Positions 11,400 to 21,971 of a DNA stretch of 64,000 bases are shown here, piece after piece (within the stretch, counting starts at the first letter, position 1; every line of letters starts with the position of its first letter). The notes under the pieces were generated by a model, which worked only from the letters and a program-made list of their open reading frames with translations, was not told the origin of the DNA and made no database searches. The translations under genes and the position numbers were made by a program. Source of the stretch: Cordylochernes scorpioides (Eukaryota; Arthropoda; Arachnida; Pseudoscorpiones; Chernetidae); NCBI GenBank assembly GCA_030710605.1, contig CP092876.1, forward strand, positions 66,712,115-66,776,114, given 5' to 3'.

Positions 11400-11660
11400 T
11401 TACAAAATATCTTGAGAATAAGTGTTAGGGATCTAATGGAATCTTCACAATCCTTAAAAGAGGTGTTCAGATGGCAAAGTGGCTAGGTCAAATCTATGGC
11501 CAAAATATAGATGTAATTTTTTCCGGGAGGAAATAGATCTATAAAAGCATAGGGCGCCTCCCGTCAAATAAACGTCAAAACTGGACGTCATCTATGGATC
11601 CATAGATTTTGTTTAGTTTGAAGTTTATTTTGACGGGAGGGGCGCCCAATGCTTTTATAT
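11400..11660. repeat. F1 repeat fragment with small palindrome
   Basis: Positions 11539-11581 and 11617-11659 are inverted copies containing TATAAAAGCATAGGGCGCC and CGTCAAAA, the edge of family F1 (see 21105-21725). The left part (about 11427-11530) matches the F1 segment GGGATCTAATGGAATCTT to ATAGATGTAATTTT. The hammerhead core of the family is deleted here. Confidence 0.7.
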
Positions 11661-11664
11661 ATTA

Positions 11665-11854
11665 CTAGCGAACCCGGCCACGCGTTGCTGTGGCTAAATT
11701 GTAATATGTTAAATTAACATTATACTAAACTATTCAGTACAGTAAAGTTAATATTCACTTATAAAGATAAAAATGTTTTAGCCGATCTAAAGCCCTAAGG
11801 GATTGAGAATGGAACGTTACGTTAAAATTTGAAAGTGATTTTTATATATATAGA
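11665..11854 (-). mobile_element. Short non-autonomous Helitron
   Basis: On the minus strand it starts TCTATATATATAAAAATCAC and ends with a hairpin (GCCAC/GTGGC) followed by CGGGTTCG-CTAG before T. At 190 bp it carries both Helitron ends and little else, with no coding capacity. It abuts a second Helitron-type sequence at 11855-12818. Confidence 0.65.
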
Positions 11855-12818
11855 TAATATAGCCCTTCATTGTAATCATTGATTATAATCACTGCATTAA
11901 TAAACGTCAGTGAACTCGTTTATACGTATTGTTTTTTGTTTTCGAGATATTCTAATAGAACGTTCTCACATTTTCTGTAAAATATTTATATATGCACAAA
12001 CACAGAATATAATCACTATGTCTTAATTTCGCTATAATTATTGTTATAAATATTATTCTAAAAATAATTCGCCAGAAATCGTCCTGACAGTATACTAAAA
12101 AACTTCCCAAAGTTTCATGGCAAACATCTAAAATAAAATAATACTTCTAATACTTTGCTACAATATTAAAAAGAGGGAGGCTTAGGTGTCTAAAATGTAA
12201 AATGTACTCTAAATAGCATTACATAGAGCCTTCATAACAAACATATTTAAAATAAACCAATCAAAATATAATAATGCTGTAAAAACAGACCTTGCTACAA
12301 TAATACAAAAGAAACGAAAATAAGAAAAGACACCCACGCTGAGCCTCGAACCTAGGTTTGTTACAAATATTATTAAAAAATTGTTAATGTTAATTTTTAT
12401 TTTAAAAAGCCTACATTTTAAATAAAATAATATTTTAATAATTTGCTACAATAATATAAAAGAAATGAAAAAAAAAAAACACCCACGCTGAGCCTCGAAC
12501 CTAGGTTGCGGGGGTACGAAGCTGTGTACCTAACCTATAGGCTAAGCTTGACGTTACAAATAGGCTCATGCGAGGCTATTTCAGGCCATACGTCTGCCGC
12601 GAGGTGGCGCTGATTGCGAGTGAATCTACGTTTTATCGTAAATAAAAATGCAACGAAAGGTTATTTCTAAAGAGTAATTAGCCAGAAACCATCCCGGTAG
12701 TATACTAAACATCTTCCCAAAGTTTCATCACGATTGGTTGAGCGATGTAGAAGATTATCACTGACGAACGGACGGACGGACCAACGGACCAACAAACATC
12801 CATTTTTATATATATAGA
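11855..12818 (-). mobile_element. Helitron-like element, 3' end not found
   Basis: The minus-strand start at 12818 reads TCTATATATATAAAAATGGA, the same as the other Helitrons here, followed by GTTTGTTGGTCCGTTGG. Inside are two diverged direct copies (about 12060-12130 and 12660-12730, TTCCCAAAGTTTCAT) and two tRNA-like patches. No separate CTAG hairpin end was found on the left, so it may be truncated or share the end at 11665 with the short element nested in it. Confidence 0.5.
12305..12565 (-). repeat. tRNA-like (Pol III box) patches inside Helitron
   Basis: The segments at about 12331-12360 and 12480-12560 share CACCCACGCTGAGCCTCGAA. On the minus strand the longer one reads TAGCCTATAGG (A-box-like) and AGGTTCGAGGCTC (B-box-like), so it looks like the head of another tRNA-derived SINE. 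The arms do not pair well enough for a tRNA gene. Confidence 0.4.
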
Positions 12819-14215
12819 TTATTGTATCAATATTGTCATCTTTTTATTAGGTCCTAGACTGACAGATATATATAAGCATTGGGCATAAGGATCGTTAAAT
12901 TAGTGGTATTCAGAAATGCTCAATCTTCTACTAAATCGTTTAAAAAAATTTAATGCCAAGCGACTCGAATAGTTCGATTTGCAAATAGTTCCTGTAGAAA
13001 TTTTAACATCGTATACGTATTCATTTTTGAGTTTGAAAACTCTCATCGATAATATCGTTCATAGTTTTCAATTTTTTAGTACTAAACCTAAGTTATGAAA
13101 TATAAACACCTAAATGAAAATAAAAATAGACGCTTTTATATTAGGGAAGGAAAACAGGATATAACTAAAAAATGACTATAATGTAGCTATAAAATTCAAT
13201 AGAGTTGATGCTATTAATATCTATAGAGAGTTGCGTTGGTCACCATAATGAGAGGCCTGAGGGCAAATGAACCCTAAATTCGATATTAAGAAGTGCCGAA
13301 TAAACGATATTTCTGTAAGAAGGAAATATATCAGCCAGCCTGAGACTTAACCTCTTTCGATTCTGACGTTCTCTTTCTATCTCTCTTTATTCTACATTCT
13401 CACAGATCATTTCATAGAATGCTTCATTGGAATACACGTGGAATATTTCTATACGATATGTATGCGCAACGGTCTTTTTACCAGAATATCTGCCAACGGT
13501 TAAAGCATTTATTGCATTGAAAAAATAGGTAGTTGACTAGTGAAAAGATTATAATGGAGTTGTAATTAATTTTCAAATAACAAACATTCGTTAATAGAGA
13601 GAGAGAGCTAACATTTTCTACCACACGTGCTGCTGATAGCGGTCTGTCCAATCCCCTACAGGTGGACAGACGGGCTTATTTACAGCCATTCGAGAAACAT
13701 CCTCTCTTCGATCTTTCTGAAGTGAAAAAAAAGAGATAAGAATTATTAACACGCACTTTACAAGTAAAATATATGCAAATTGGATTTTTTGATGATATTT
13801 ATAATTTGAGAAAAAATTGCATGATACTCTTTCCTGGATGGAATATTTTCTCTCAAATGATATCCTATAAGGCATTTTTATTGTTGATATTTATAAAATT
13901 TACCAGAACTTCTTCTATTTATTCACAATCGACTCAATTTATGACTAAAATAAAATTTTACAATGTAATAAAAATGATTATATTAAAATTTACGCAAAGA
14001 ATAAAAGAAAACGTTGAATTTTAAAGATAAAAATCTGTATAACTATTTTTGTGATTAATATATATAAAAAGTATTTATTAGTTCAAATAAGAAATAGAGA
14101 ATATGTGACGTATATATTATCAAATCCTTTCTGTAAAAAATACCTCTCAATAAGAACTCAACAACAAACTGATAACAAACTTGAGTTTAACTACTGTTGT
14201 TATATAACTTGAGCT
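12819..14215. other. AT-rich spacer, no gene seen
   Basis: No domain is recognised in any frame. A short GAGAGAGAGAG run lies near 13595. Confidence 0.5.
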
Positions 14216-14219
14216 TTTT

Positions 14220-14530
14220 TGACGTGACAACGTCTTAAATTAGGTTGCGGCTGGGAGTCACTTATGAAAAAGTGTAACGCCCAGTAACGTTACGATGAGT
14301 CACCGAACGAGAGTGCTGCGCGCGCAGCGCTAGAGAATTAGGCGCATTGAATCGGCGCATGCTTGTCTCTGTCTTTGTCTTTCTCGAACGTTCTTGGCGT
14401 TGGAAAAACAAGAAAGCGTCATAATACAAGTTCACACGTGTGGTTAAAGTATCGTCAGCTGTGTCTGTAGTGAAAATGTGGAGTGCTTAGATTCGTCATT
14501 TACAACAACTACAACAATAAAGGTAAATAA
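14220..14530 (+). promoter_or_regulatory. CpG-rich island, possible promoter/5' UTR
   Basis: About 300 bp are rich in CpG (GCGCGCGCAGCGC near 14315) within AT-rich DNA, with CRE-like TGACGTGACAACGTC at 14219-14233 and an E-box CACGTG at 14435. The block ends in ACAATAAAGGTAAATAAT, where AG/GTAAAT could be a splice donor. This resembles a promoter with a non-coding first exon. It could equally be the 5' regulatory part of a retroelement. No coding exon follows nearby. Confidence 0.3.
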
Positions 14531-14964
14531 TTGTACACTGATATTTCATTATCGTAAACTATGATTGATTGATTAATTGTTAGATTGACACAAAAGTTGA
14601 GAAACTGAGTTTATAGGTTATGTCATACTATTGATAAATGTTGATAGTGTTAAGTAAATTATTAGTTTAAAATTAATTAATTAATTAATTATTATTTTAC
14701 AAATTTTAAATAGTTTCAAATTTATTTCTCCTATCATCGTCCTATCCTCAACAAAATCACTCAAATAGGAATTAGTTAAGTTTAAGTTTACATGTACAAT
14801 GTTTTAGTAAACAAAATATATTTCTATAGTTAAAATTTGTGCAATTCTTATTTTCATTCAATTCCTTGTTCCTATTGTGCAATTTAATTATATTCATATC
14901 AATAAATATTCTACCGTTGTCACGTAAAATCTTCGCCCGTAAAACCGACTTTACAGGCAACCAT
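14531..14964. other. AT-rich spacer, no gene seen
   Basis: A TTAATTAATTAATTAATTATT run lies near 14675. Nothing else is recognised. Confidence 0.45.
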
Positions 14965-15440
14965 TTTATTTTACTTATCCTTTTATTAGTTTAAATTAGA
15001 CAAAATCTTGGAGGTCGTGCTCATAAAGAAGTTCAAAAACTCTTCTTGGTTCTCTGTACAGGGATCCTTTGTCCTCTCCAATACAATTTAGTAAATGTTG
15101 TGGAGTGGCCTCTTCGGTTTCACATCTAGTGCACATTGGGAAGCTTTTGGCTCCCTCTTTATAAACTAGAGGGTGCAGGTGACCAGATTTCCATCTGGCC
15201 AACTGTGTCGACTTCCTCCTGTTTAGTTGGAGGGTCTGTTTTTTTGGGGTTTTCTATTTGGTACCAAGAATGATGGAAACTATCTCTATGGTTCCTTATC
15301 AGTTGTAGTTTTAGTTTGTTAATATGGTCCCTTGCTGAAAGGTAGGTCTCGGAGTTCACCGCATCAGGATGTCCAGCTGCTCCTTCTTTTGCCAATCTGT
15401 CGGCCTCATCATTTCCAGGGACTCCCACATTGTAGACTTA
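14965..15440 (-). pseudogene. LINE ORF2 3' end: RNase H tail and zinc knuckle
   Basis: This is the 3' end of a 5'-truncated non-LTR retrotransposon. The upstream frame (15159-15428) has GVPGNDEADRLAKEGA, the last conserved block of an RNase H domain. After a frameshift near 15200 the frame at 14996-15202 continues with ARWKSGHLHPLVYKEG and CTRCETEEATPQHLLNC, a C-x2-C-x9-H-x4-C knuckle usual at the C-terminus of Jockey/CR1/I-type ORF2 proteins. The stop is near 14996 and a short AT-rich 3' UTR follows. The last ~100 bp recur at 32630-32697 plus 35685-35715, where a copia element has landed. Confidence 0.8.
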
Positions 15441-15829
15441 TTTCTATCTGGCCAACTGTGTCGACTTCCTTCTGGAGCTTTAGAGCTGCCAAATATATAT
15501 AAACCAAATATATAGCCATATTGTGCCACCAAGTGTATATAAAAGTAGCGCAATATTCCGTTTTCAAAGCCTATGTCCATAGTCTCCTTGAATATAAATA
15601 AGTTCAGCAAGAAATACCGAAAATGTCGATTACATAAGTAAAACAACGACTCAATGCAAATTTAGAAAGGTATGGTAGATTAGACTAGCGAGATCATTGG
15701 GTAAGTTTCTCACTGATGGGCCAGGTTCTTCTAATATTTTCCAATTGTAATAAGAACAGTGGAAATTTTTGATTTATTCGGAAAATAAGACAAAATCGCT
15801 TCAAATAGATTCTCTTCTCTGAACTCTAA
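15441..15829. other. Spacer with a short direct repeat
   Basis: The stretch at 15447-15475 repeats CTGGCCAACTGTGTCGACTT from 15195-15215 inside the LINE, which suggests a small rearrangement at its 5' break. The rest is AT-rich and unrecognised. Confidence 0.45.
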
Positions 15830-16180
15830 CCACCTGAAGTGTGGCCAACAACGGCCGTGTTGATCCAATAAATATCGAGAGACATGTGGCGCCATCTAGC
15901 TATCATTAGGGTTGCCGCTCATCAAATAGTCTGCCAATTATTCCATTCTGTCAGATAGGACGAGACTGCTGACGGCCTTAAATAAGCAGCCAATGACATG
16001 CCGAGGGAAAAAAAAAGATTAATCACGAATTTAACTGGTGACTCAGCTAATGGGGAGTTTAAGACGCCATCCATTAGAACTTCAATCAGTTCAAGATTGA
16101 ACGGACCTCTGACACAGTGGAGAGTTCGACCTCAGGTGTCCACAACACTTAGGTCCGTTTATCATGAGAACAACTCATTC
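15830..16180. other. GC-richer unique island
   Basis: This is a non-repetitive block with CpGs and TAATTATTCCATT-type AT sites. The frame at 15998-16258 has no recognisable domain. It is a candidate conserved non-coding or regulatory element. Confidence 0.3.
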
Positions 16181-17110
16181 CGGAAAATTTTCTATGGTCA
16201 ATTATCTCAACTTATATATACACGTTTATACTTGTATATAATCGAATTATTAAATTGAAAGTTCATGAAAACATCCCTATTATAATCATTATTTTAAAAC
16301 AAAAACAAGATATAGGCTATGACAATCATGGAAAAAGCATAAACTAAAATTCGATTGTTTTTTTCTTCAAATAAAATAATTCCCAACCCCGCGCCCTTAC
16401 TGTAATGTGAAAAATATTGGGAAAGCCTGACTCTCTGTTATCAGTGGTGAATTCTCTGTGGTTTCGCTAGTTTAATTTAAAAGTATCTCGGATATTTCCC
16501 TTGTACATTCCTCTAATACGCCGGATATATAAATAAACAGCTTAATACATAAATCGAGCTGTCTGCTAGATTAAACTGATGCAACATGTTAAATACAGTT
16601 TACCTTTCTCTTATGAACAATGCCAGCGCCCCGCTTGGTCACTTGCACTCACTACATAAGACATATTTTGCAAGGAATGTCAAGAATTGAAGTAATTATT
16701 AAAATATACGTATATGCGTGTTATATTAAAATATTGTTTTGTTTAAAAATATATTTCATAGATACAAATACTGTTAAATCGACCGCCAGAGGTCATGCTT
16801 CCCCTATAAAAACTCGTTGTTGTCGTATCCCGTTGGCCGGCTCAAATCTTTGTACATTATGTAAATAATCTTTTGTTTTCCTTGTTCTACTCGCCTTAAG
16901 CCAGGCAGTACTTTTATCAAATTATGTTTTATTATATCCCATAAGCTTAATTAAAGCTATTTTTGATAACTAATTTCATTTAATTATTACCGCGACTGCT
17001 GAACAAATATCTCTATTCTCAAAATGATCACCATCAAGTATTGATTCCATATAACTCTAACATTGGTAATTCGCGACCGATTTAATAACCCCTCTCGAAA
17101 TCGCAGCTGC
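16181..17110. other. AT-rich spacer with F2 relic
   Basis: A decayed copy of family F2 lies at about 16425-16480 (TTATCAGTGGTGAATTCTC, then TGGTTTCGC). No gene is recognised. Confidence 0.5.
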
Positions 17111-17295
17111 CCCTGTACTGATGAAGGCCAAAGACTGAACCCACGGTATACAGGTTGTTGGCTTTTTGTCTGAATTTGCTAAAATTGATATAGTGGCTCA
17201 TTCCTTATCATCACCAGTAATGGTTTTTCTAGGGTGATGCAATAGTGTCATCTTTCTGATGCACATATAAAGGGAGATGTGCCTCTTATTTATAT
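17100..17295 (+). repeat. F3 repeat copy
   Basis: It shares GTCTGAATTTGC, GTGGCTCATTC, ATCATCACCAGTA and AAGGGAGATGTGCCTCTTA-like blocks, in the same order, with 25081-25250. It begins almost exactly at the hammerhead, as expected of a repeat spread through self-cleaved RNA. Confidence 0.65.
17112..17154 (+). ncRNA. Hammerhead ribozyme, F3 type, GAAA box damaged
   Basis: Stem I CCTGTA (17112-17117) pairs perfectly with TACAGG (17149-17154). CTGATGA follows at 17118-17124, then a weak stem II, GAAC in place of GAAA, and stem III ending at GGTA, where cleavage after A17148 would be expected. Loss of A15.1 and a poor stem II suggest it is inactive. The intact outer stem shows what the ancestral F3 ribozyme looked like. 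Confidence 0.6.
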
Positions 17296-17929
17296 TAGTT
17301 TGGAATTACACAATGTATTCACCATAAGATTCGAAAGCGTTTTTTAAAATAGAAACTTGAAATATATAAGTGAAATGTTTCTTCATATAAGTGAAAATTT
17401 CATTTTTTTTTTAATTTTTTTTTCAAAGCTGTAGCTCTCGGGTATAAAAGCTAATGTGTAGGCGCCATCCCGACCAGAGAGCCGCAGATAAACAGAATAT
17501 AATGCACAGAATATAGAATCCGAGCTCCCCAGTAGAAGGACTATCCGGATAACGACGGTACTCTCTGATAGATGTGTGTGTGGGCCTCCCTTTTGTTGTT
17601 GTTATTAGTACCTTTTTAAAAATTAATAAATGCTTTCAAATTATTTTATGGAGTCCTCTCTTTCTTTTTCCCAATAAGAAACGCCTACGGAAGCCAACAT
17701 ATGTATTATCGTCGATTTATTATAACGTGTTTTCTCCTGTATAAGGGATTTCATGCCCAGATATTCTAGAGATGCGAATAAATGAAATTTTATAAGAAAC
17801 TTATCCCTGGAGGTCCATTGTTTAAAGGGATTTCCAATTGAATTACAGTGATTGTTTATAAGTGGATGAAAATAACCTTTATATTGTGATTATACTTATA
17901 TATGTTTGTGTGTGTATACAAAAATGTAA
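17296..17929. other. Spacer; possible solo LTR at ~17430-17700
   Basis: GGTATAAAAGC at about 17438, an AATAAA at about 17623 and an end near GAAGCCAACA give the TATA/polyA order of an LTR. The 5' TG end and a target duplication could not be fixed, so this is only a suggestion. Otherwise no gene is seen. Confidence 0.3.
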
Positions 17930-18020
17930 TGCCTCGATAAAGGTTGGCGTTCAGCCAGCCGAAATATTGGCAAAATAAATCTTTTATTAAATCCAATATA
18001 TGCCTTTTTATTATCCAATA
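17930..18020 (+). repeat. F6 repeat half-unit
   Basis: GATAAAGGTTGGCGTTCAGC followed by CAGCCGAAATATTGG forms a 7-bp stem (GGTTGGC/GCCAGCC) between a GATAA box and GAAA, the F6 motif seen twice in inverted orientation at 31615-31812. It is followed by CCAATATATGCCTTTTTATT as there. Only one arm is present. Confidence 0.6.
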
Positions 18021-18639
18021 CTTATATATGCTTTAAAAAACACACATATTCTTTCTATTATATTTATAAATTTAATTGCCATCTATCGTTAAAATTTGCA
18101 ACAAATAAATTAACTGGCAATGTGTTTCTTTTCAATAATTATATCAAATATTTTTTTCCAATTCTTTCTATATAAATCCAGAAAAAAACCTTCTCATCAT
18201 GAAGAGTATGAATCTGTATTTTAATATTTACATTTTAGATTTTGAGTCTAGGGACTAAAAGTGAGTTTGAGTTGAATACGATGGGGTGAGTGGAAAAAGA
18301 ATACAATCGAGGTATTTTTCAGACGTGCTTTTTTATCACTGTTTTGAGCATTTTTCTTCTTTTTTAACGATCCCCCAATATAATGAGGAGTTTCTCGCCT
18401 ATATTGAGACCCCAACAGTTACTTACCTATACAAATAAATAACTTAGTCGTCGTGAGTACCATGCCTTAAGCCTAGCAATATACCACGTTTAATGCGTTT
18501 GGATGTCACGTTTAACTGAAGCAGTAATGATTGGGTGTGTTTGTTTCGCATACGTTTAAACAATATTTGACTTATCCAGATAAATGGATGTATACATACT
18601 GTATATATATAGGCCTGGAAGTAGTCACTGCCATTGGGA
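18021..18639. other. AT-rich spacer, no gene seen
   Basis: No gene or clear repeat is recognised. Confidence 0.5.
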
Positions 18640-18825
18640 CGATCTCTGAATATGCAAATTTGTCCGATAATAGTTCAATTTGCATATTCTGTTTATTCCG
18701 CCTATGTTTTCACACTATTCAATCAATCGTAATGTAACGTTCACACTTATATCGAATAAATCGTATATTATCTTCTCTGGAATGGTTTAAATAGCTTGAT
18801 TATAGTTTAATTTGCATATATTAAG
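18640..18825. promoter_or_regulatory. Cluster of three POU octamers
   Basis: GAATATGCAAATT (18648-18660) and its exact reverse complement (18677-18689) face each other 16 bp apart. Each contains the POU octamer ATGCAAAT. A third ATTTGCATA lies at about 18810. The surrounding sequence is not visibly a repeat. Octamers bind POU-homeodomain proteins; enhancer function is inference. Confidence 0.3.
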
Positions 18826-18963
18826 GTCGGAAAATGATTATGATAATAAATACTTATTATTCCTTAGCTTACTACGAATATTAATAGTATGAATAATGAT
18901 GAAGAGAGAGATAAACCTTGGTTAAATAATATATTAGCTGTGGACATCAACATTACCATAACT

Positions 18964-19150
18964 ATATTATAAGATTATAAACTCAAAAGGAGCTTCTTCT
19001 ATAGAACATGTTTATTTTGCTAGCTTCCGAACGACATTGTTCTTCAACGGGAGTAAAGGCAAGAAGTTGAAGAATGAATTCGTTTGAAAGATAGCGAAAT
19101 AAACATGTTCTATAGAAGAAGCTCCTTTCGAGTTTATAATCTTATAATAT
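18964..19150. repeat. Hairpin repeat with ~50-bp arms
   Basis: The arms 18964-19016 and 19097-19150 are inverted copies (GAGCTTCTTCTATAGAACAT and complement). The loop holds TTGAAGAACAATGTCGTTCGGAAGC on the minus strand as two pieces, a stem-loop between TTGAAGA and GGAAGC, and a decayed second version on the plus strand (GTTGAAGAATG ... GAAAGATAGC). This is the same one-motif-per-arm layout as the other foldback families. Confidence 0.65.
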
Positions 19151-19479
19151 ATTAGCTGGGAAAACCTTTTGTTAGGTTAAACCTGAAAGGTTCAGGTTCC
19201 TAATATTTATTATTGTTTCTCGTTTTATTTTGATTACTTTTTCTGTATAATATTTTTATAACTGTTTCTGTTTAAAAAAACGTAAATCCCTTGCCGGGAT
19301 ATCGCGTTTTGTGTGTTGAAATAAATAAAAATAAATAAAACTATGCTAAACTGCGCCTTGTGTCCTGTTAGGGATATGTTCCATAATACCTAGGCTATAT
19401 CTTTCGAATGAAATGGTGAAAATATTGCCTTTCAATCCACCTAAATTGTCGAGGAAATGCCCCGACCTAACAACATACC
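19151..19479. other. AT-rich spacer, no gene seen
   Basis: No gene or repeat is recognised. Confidence 0.45.
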
Positions 19480-19640
19480 CCGACGTCTCTATTTTTACAA
19501 TGGCCACAATAGCGTTAAGGCTTTCTATAATGAAGGGACACGGGGCGTGGGCAAATGACGGGCCTTAGATTGATTGGGGGACCGCGGCTAATGGAAATTA
19601 TATGGTGCCGCAAATCTATGGCATTTGCTATAAATATCTA
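19480..19640. other. GC-richer unique island
   Basis: About 160 bp with CACGGGGCGTGGGCAAATGA, TTGATTGGGGGACCGCGG and GCTAATGGAAATTA. It is non-repetitive and non-coding in appearance, a candidate regulatory element. Confidence 0.35.
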
Positions 19641-21065
19641 TGGGCTACAAGCCTTGATAGAAAATTCTTCTCCATATTTCATTTATTAAACACCCGAGTA
19701 TAGAATTAAATCCTTTATATATATAATATTGTAGCAAAATATTTATTATTTTATTAACAGAGTACCAATTTTGATTTTTATATTTTGCTACTCTGTAAAC
19801 TTCCCTCATTGCTTATCTTGTTTTTTTTTTCAATCATAGTTTGTTCTTGCCTTGAATAAATTGTTGTGTCATCCTGAAGTTTGGCTTTCATAATTTTCCA
19901 CATGGCAGTATTTATGATAATTGTTATAGTTCATGGGTTATAAGACCTAAAAAATTACTAATAAATGTTAATCCAAATTTAATTTATTAAAACCGCGATA
20001 GTATCAAATCCTGTATAATATTTATGACAAATGTTATAGTTTCATGGTTTACAAGGCCTGACAAGTTGCTAGTGAATGTTATTCCAGATTTCATTTATTG
20101 AATCCGCGACTATAGTAATAAATCCTTTATAATATTTGAGAATTGTTATAGCTTTATGAGTTACAAGACCATACAGGTTACTGTTTGGTTTCATTTCTTG
20201 AACCCCTGATTATATATAGTGTTGATTATTCTATAATATATATGGAATTATTATATTTTTATGGATTTGAAGACTTGATAAGTGTTACAAATAAACATTC
20301 TTCCAGATTTCATTATTGAACCACTGATACGCTGTATTATTGCATATTTTATTATATTTAAGGATTTTAATAGCCGTATAGCTTACAGAGTCTGATAAGT
20401 TACAAATGAGCATTTCCAAACTTTATTTATATAAAATAAAAGGATTTAAAAGCGCGTATGTTTCTTTTATAAATAAAAAGAACTTCAACTGTCCTTACTG
20501 CGATGAAAAAATATATTGGGAGGGCTTGGCTCATCAGTGGTGAACCCTCCCAGCGGTTTCGCCAATTTAATCCACCATTCTACTGTCCTTACTGCGATGA
20601 AAAAATATATTGGAAGGGCTTGGCTCATCAGTGGTGAACCCTGGGAGGGTTCACCACTGATGAGCCAAGCCCTCCCAATATATTTTTTCATCGCAGTAAG
20701 GACAGTAGAAGTTCGTTTTATGTATAAAAGAAACATACGCGCTTTTAAATCCTTTTATTTTATATGTATAGATGGCGCGTTATTGCTTTGTGTAAACTTT
20801 ATTTATATTGATAATATTGAACAACTTTCTACTTTATAAAATCTTTGTATAACATTTAAGGCAAATCGTATGCTATACCTTATTAATATCCACAAGAAAA
20901 GTTTTGAAGGGATTTTTCACACACTTATTTTAGATATAAATTTTTCCTATTATATAAATTCCTTTATATCATTCACACTCATGAACAATATGACACATTT
21001 AGGTTATAGATTTCTATAAGCTACAAGTCCTAATAAGTTTCAGATGAACAATGTCCTAGAGATCA
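19641..21065. repeat. Divergent ~110-bp tandem repeats, interrupted by F2
   Basis: Between about 19900 and 20420 a unit containing AATTGTTATAGTTTCATGG, TTACAAGACC, GATAAGTTAC and CAGATTTCATTTATTGAA recurs about every 108-112 bp (phase points near 19930, 20038, 20150, 20258 and 20365). A further unit resumes at about 20995-21065. The F2 foldback (20429-20772) lies between, so it probably inserted into an existing array. The units are strongly diverged. Confidence 0.5.
20429..20772. repeat. F2 foldback repeat with internal duplication
   Basis: The outer arms (20429-20553 and 20641-20772) are inverted copies with AAAAGGATTTAAAAGCGCG at their ends. The centre repeats about 65 bp of the left arm directly (CTACTGTCCTTACTGCGATG and onwards). 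On the minus strand the arms carry CTGATGAGCCAA and TTGGCGAAACC, the F2 permuted hammerhead-like core. Long open frames on both strands here are by-products of the palindrome. Confidence 0.75.
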
Positions 21066-21104
21066 TTCATTAAATCAAAGAATAGGGCGTTACTAGATAT
21101 ATAT
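21066..21104. other. Junction of tandem array and F1
   Basis: A short segment with ACTAGATATATATAGAAGC leads into F1. Confidence 0.4.
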
Positions 21105-21237
21105 AGAAGCATAGGGCGCCTCTCCTGTCAAAATAAACGTCAAAACCCGACGCCATCTATTGACCGTCGCCGCAACTAGCGGCCTCGGGTCGGTGACAAA
21201 GCCACAACACCAGCTTTGGCAAACTGAAAAGCGTCCA

Positions 21238-21281
21238 CCTAGAGACCATGGTTTCGGTATAATGGCCCTCGTCAGTCTAGG
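21238..21281 (-). ncRNA. Hammerhead ribozyme, F1 left arm (stem II weak)
   Basis: Read on the minus strand: stem I CCTAGA, CTGACGA, a 13-nt stem II region reduced to about two pairs (GG/CC), GAAA, stem III ACC-AT-GGT, C at the cleavage site and stem I TCTAGG. Stem I is perfect over 6 bp and all core boxes are intact. The damaged stem II probably lowers activity. It is the inverted partner of 21538-21581. Confidence 0.7.
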
Positions 21282-21537
21282 GCGGACTTTATTCCATGAG
21301 ATCCACACGGGATCTAATGGAATCTTGACAATCTGCCAAAGAGATGGCGTCTGGTTTTAGACGTCTATTTTGACGGGAGAGGTGACCCTTGTCTCTTTAA
21401 ATCAATTTCCTCCCGGCAAAATTACATCTATATTTTAGCCATAGATATGGCCCAGCCACTTTGCCAGCAAAACACCTCTTTGGCAGATTGTGAAGAATCC
21501 ATTAGATCCCGTGTGGATCTCATGAAATGAAGTCCGC

Positions 21538-21581
21538 CCTAGACTGATGAGGGCCATAAGCCTGAAACCATGGTCTCTAGG
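21538..21581 (+). ncRNA. Hammerhead ribozyme, F1 right arm, canonical
   Basis: Stem I CCTAGA (21538-21543) pairs with TCTAGG (21576-21581). CTGATGA is at 21544-21550, stem II is GGGC/GCCT with a CATAA-type loop (one G-U pair), GAAA is at 21564-21567, and stem III ACC-AT-GGT gives a GUC site with cleavage expected after C21575. All invariant core residues are present. Such minimal type I ribozymes with tiny stem III are typical of Penelope-like elements and retrozymes and often act as dimers. Confidence 0.85.
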
Positions 21582-21725
21582 TAGACGCTTTTCAGTTTGC
21601 CAAAGCTGGTGTTGTGGCTTTGTCAGCGACCCGAGGCCGCTAGTTGTGGCGACGGTCAATAGATGGCGCCTGGTTTTAGACGTCTATTTTGACGGGAGAG
21701 GCGACCCTTGTCTCTTTAGATATAT

Positions 21726-21970
21726 ATATGTAGTAGTTAAAAATACTCCTGTAGAAAATCACCAAGGCCATTTGCTTGAGTTAATTGAATTATATTTTTT
21801 GCAAGAAACTTTACCCTGGATGGGCTTTTTTCTCTCAACCAAGTTTTATAAAGTCTTTTCTAATTGGTGAAAATGTTTATTGATCATGATAAAATATATT
21901 TTGGTAATTTGTATTCATGTTATTAAACATTTATGTGACGTTATCAAAATATCTTAGTTTAGTCAATATA
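21726..21970. other. AT-rich spacer, no gene seen
   Basis: Nothing is recognised. Confidence 0.45.
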
Positions 21971-21971
21971 T

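Larger units (their letters stand above)
21105..21725. repeat. F1 repeat, inverted pair with two hammerheads
   Basis: The left arm (about 21105-21345) and right arm (about 21480-21700) are inverted copies. Each contains, from outside in, TGACGGGAGAGG-type edge, GACCGTCGCCGCAACTAGCG, CAAAGCTGG, a hammerhead ribozyme and a GGGATCTAATGGA-type block. The centre contains a direct copy of the outer edge (about 21352-21405). Further F1 pieces lie at 11400-11660, 35730-36065, 37150-37225, 38200-38350 and 59480-59580. No protein is encoded. Confidence 0.8.
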
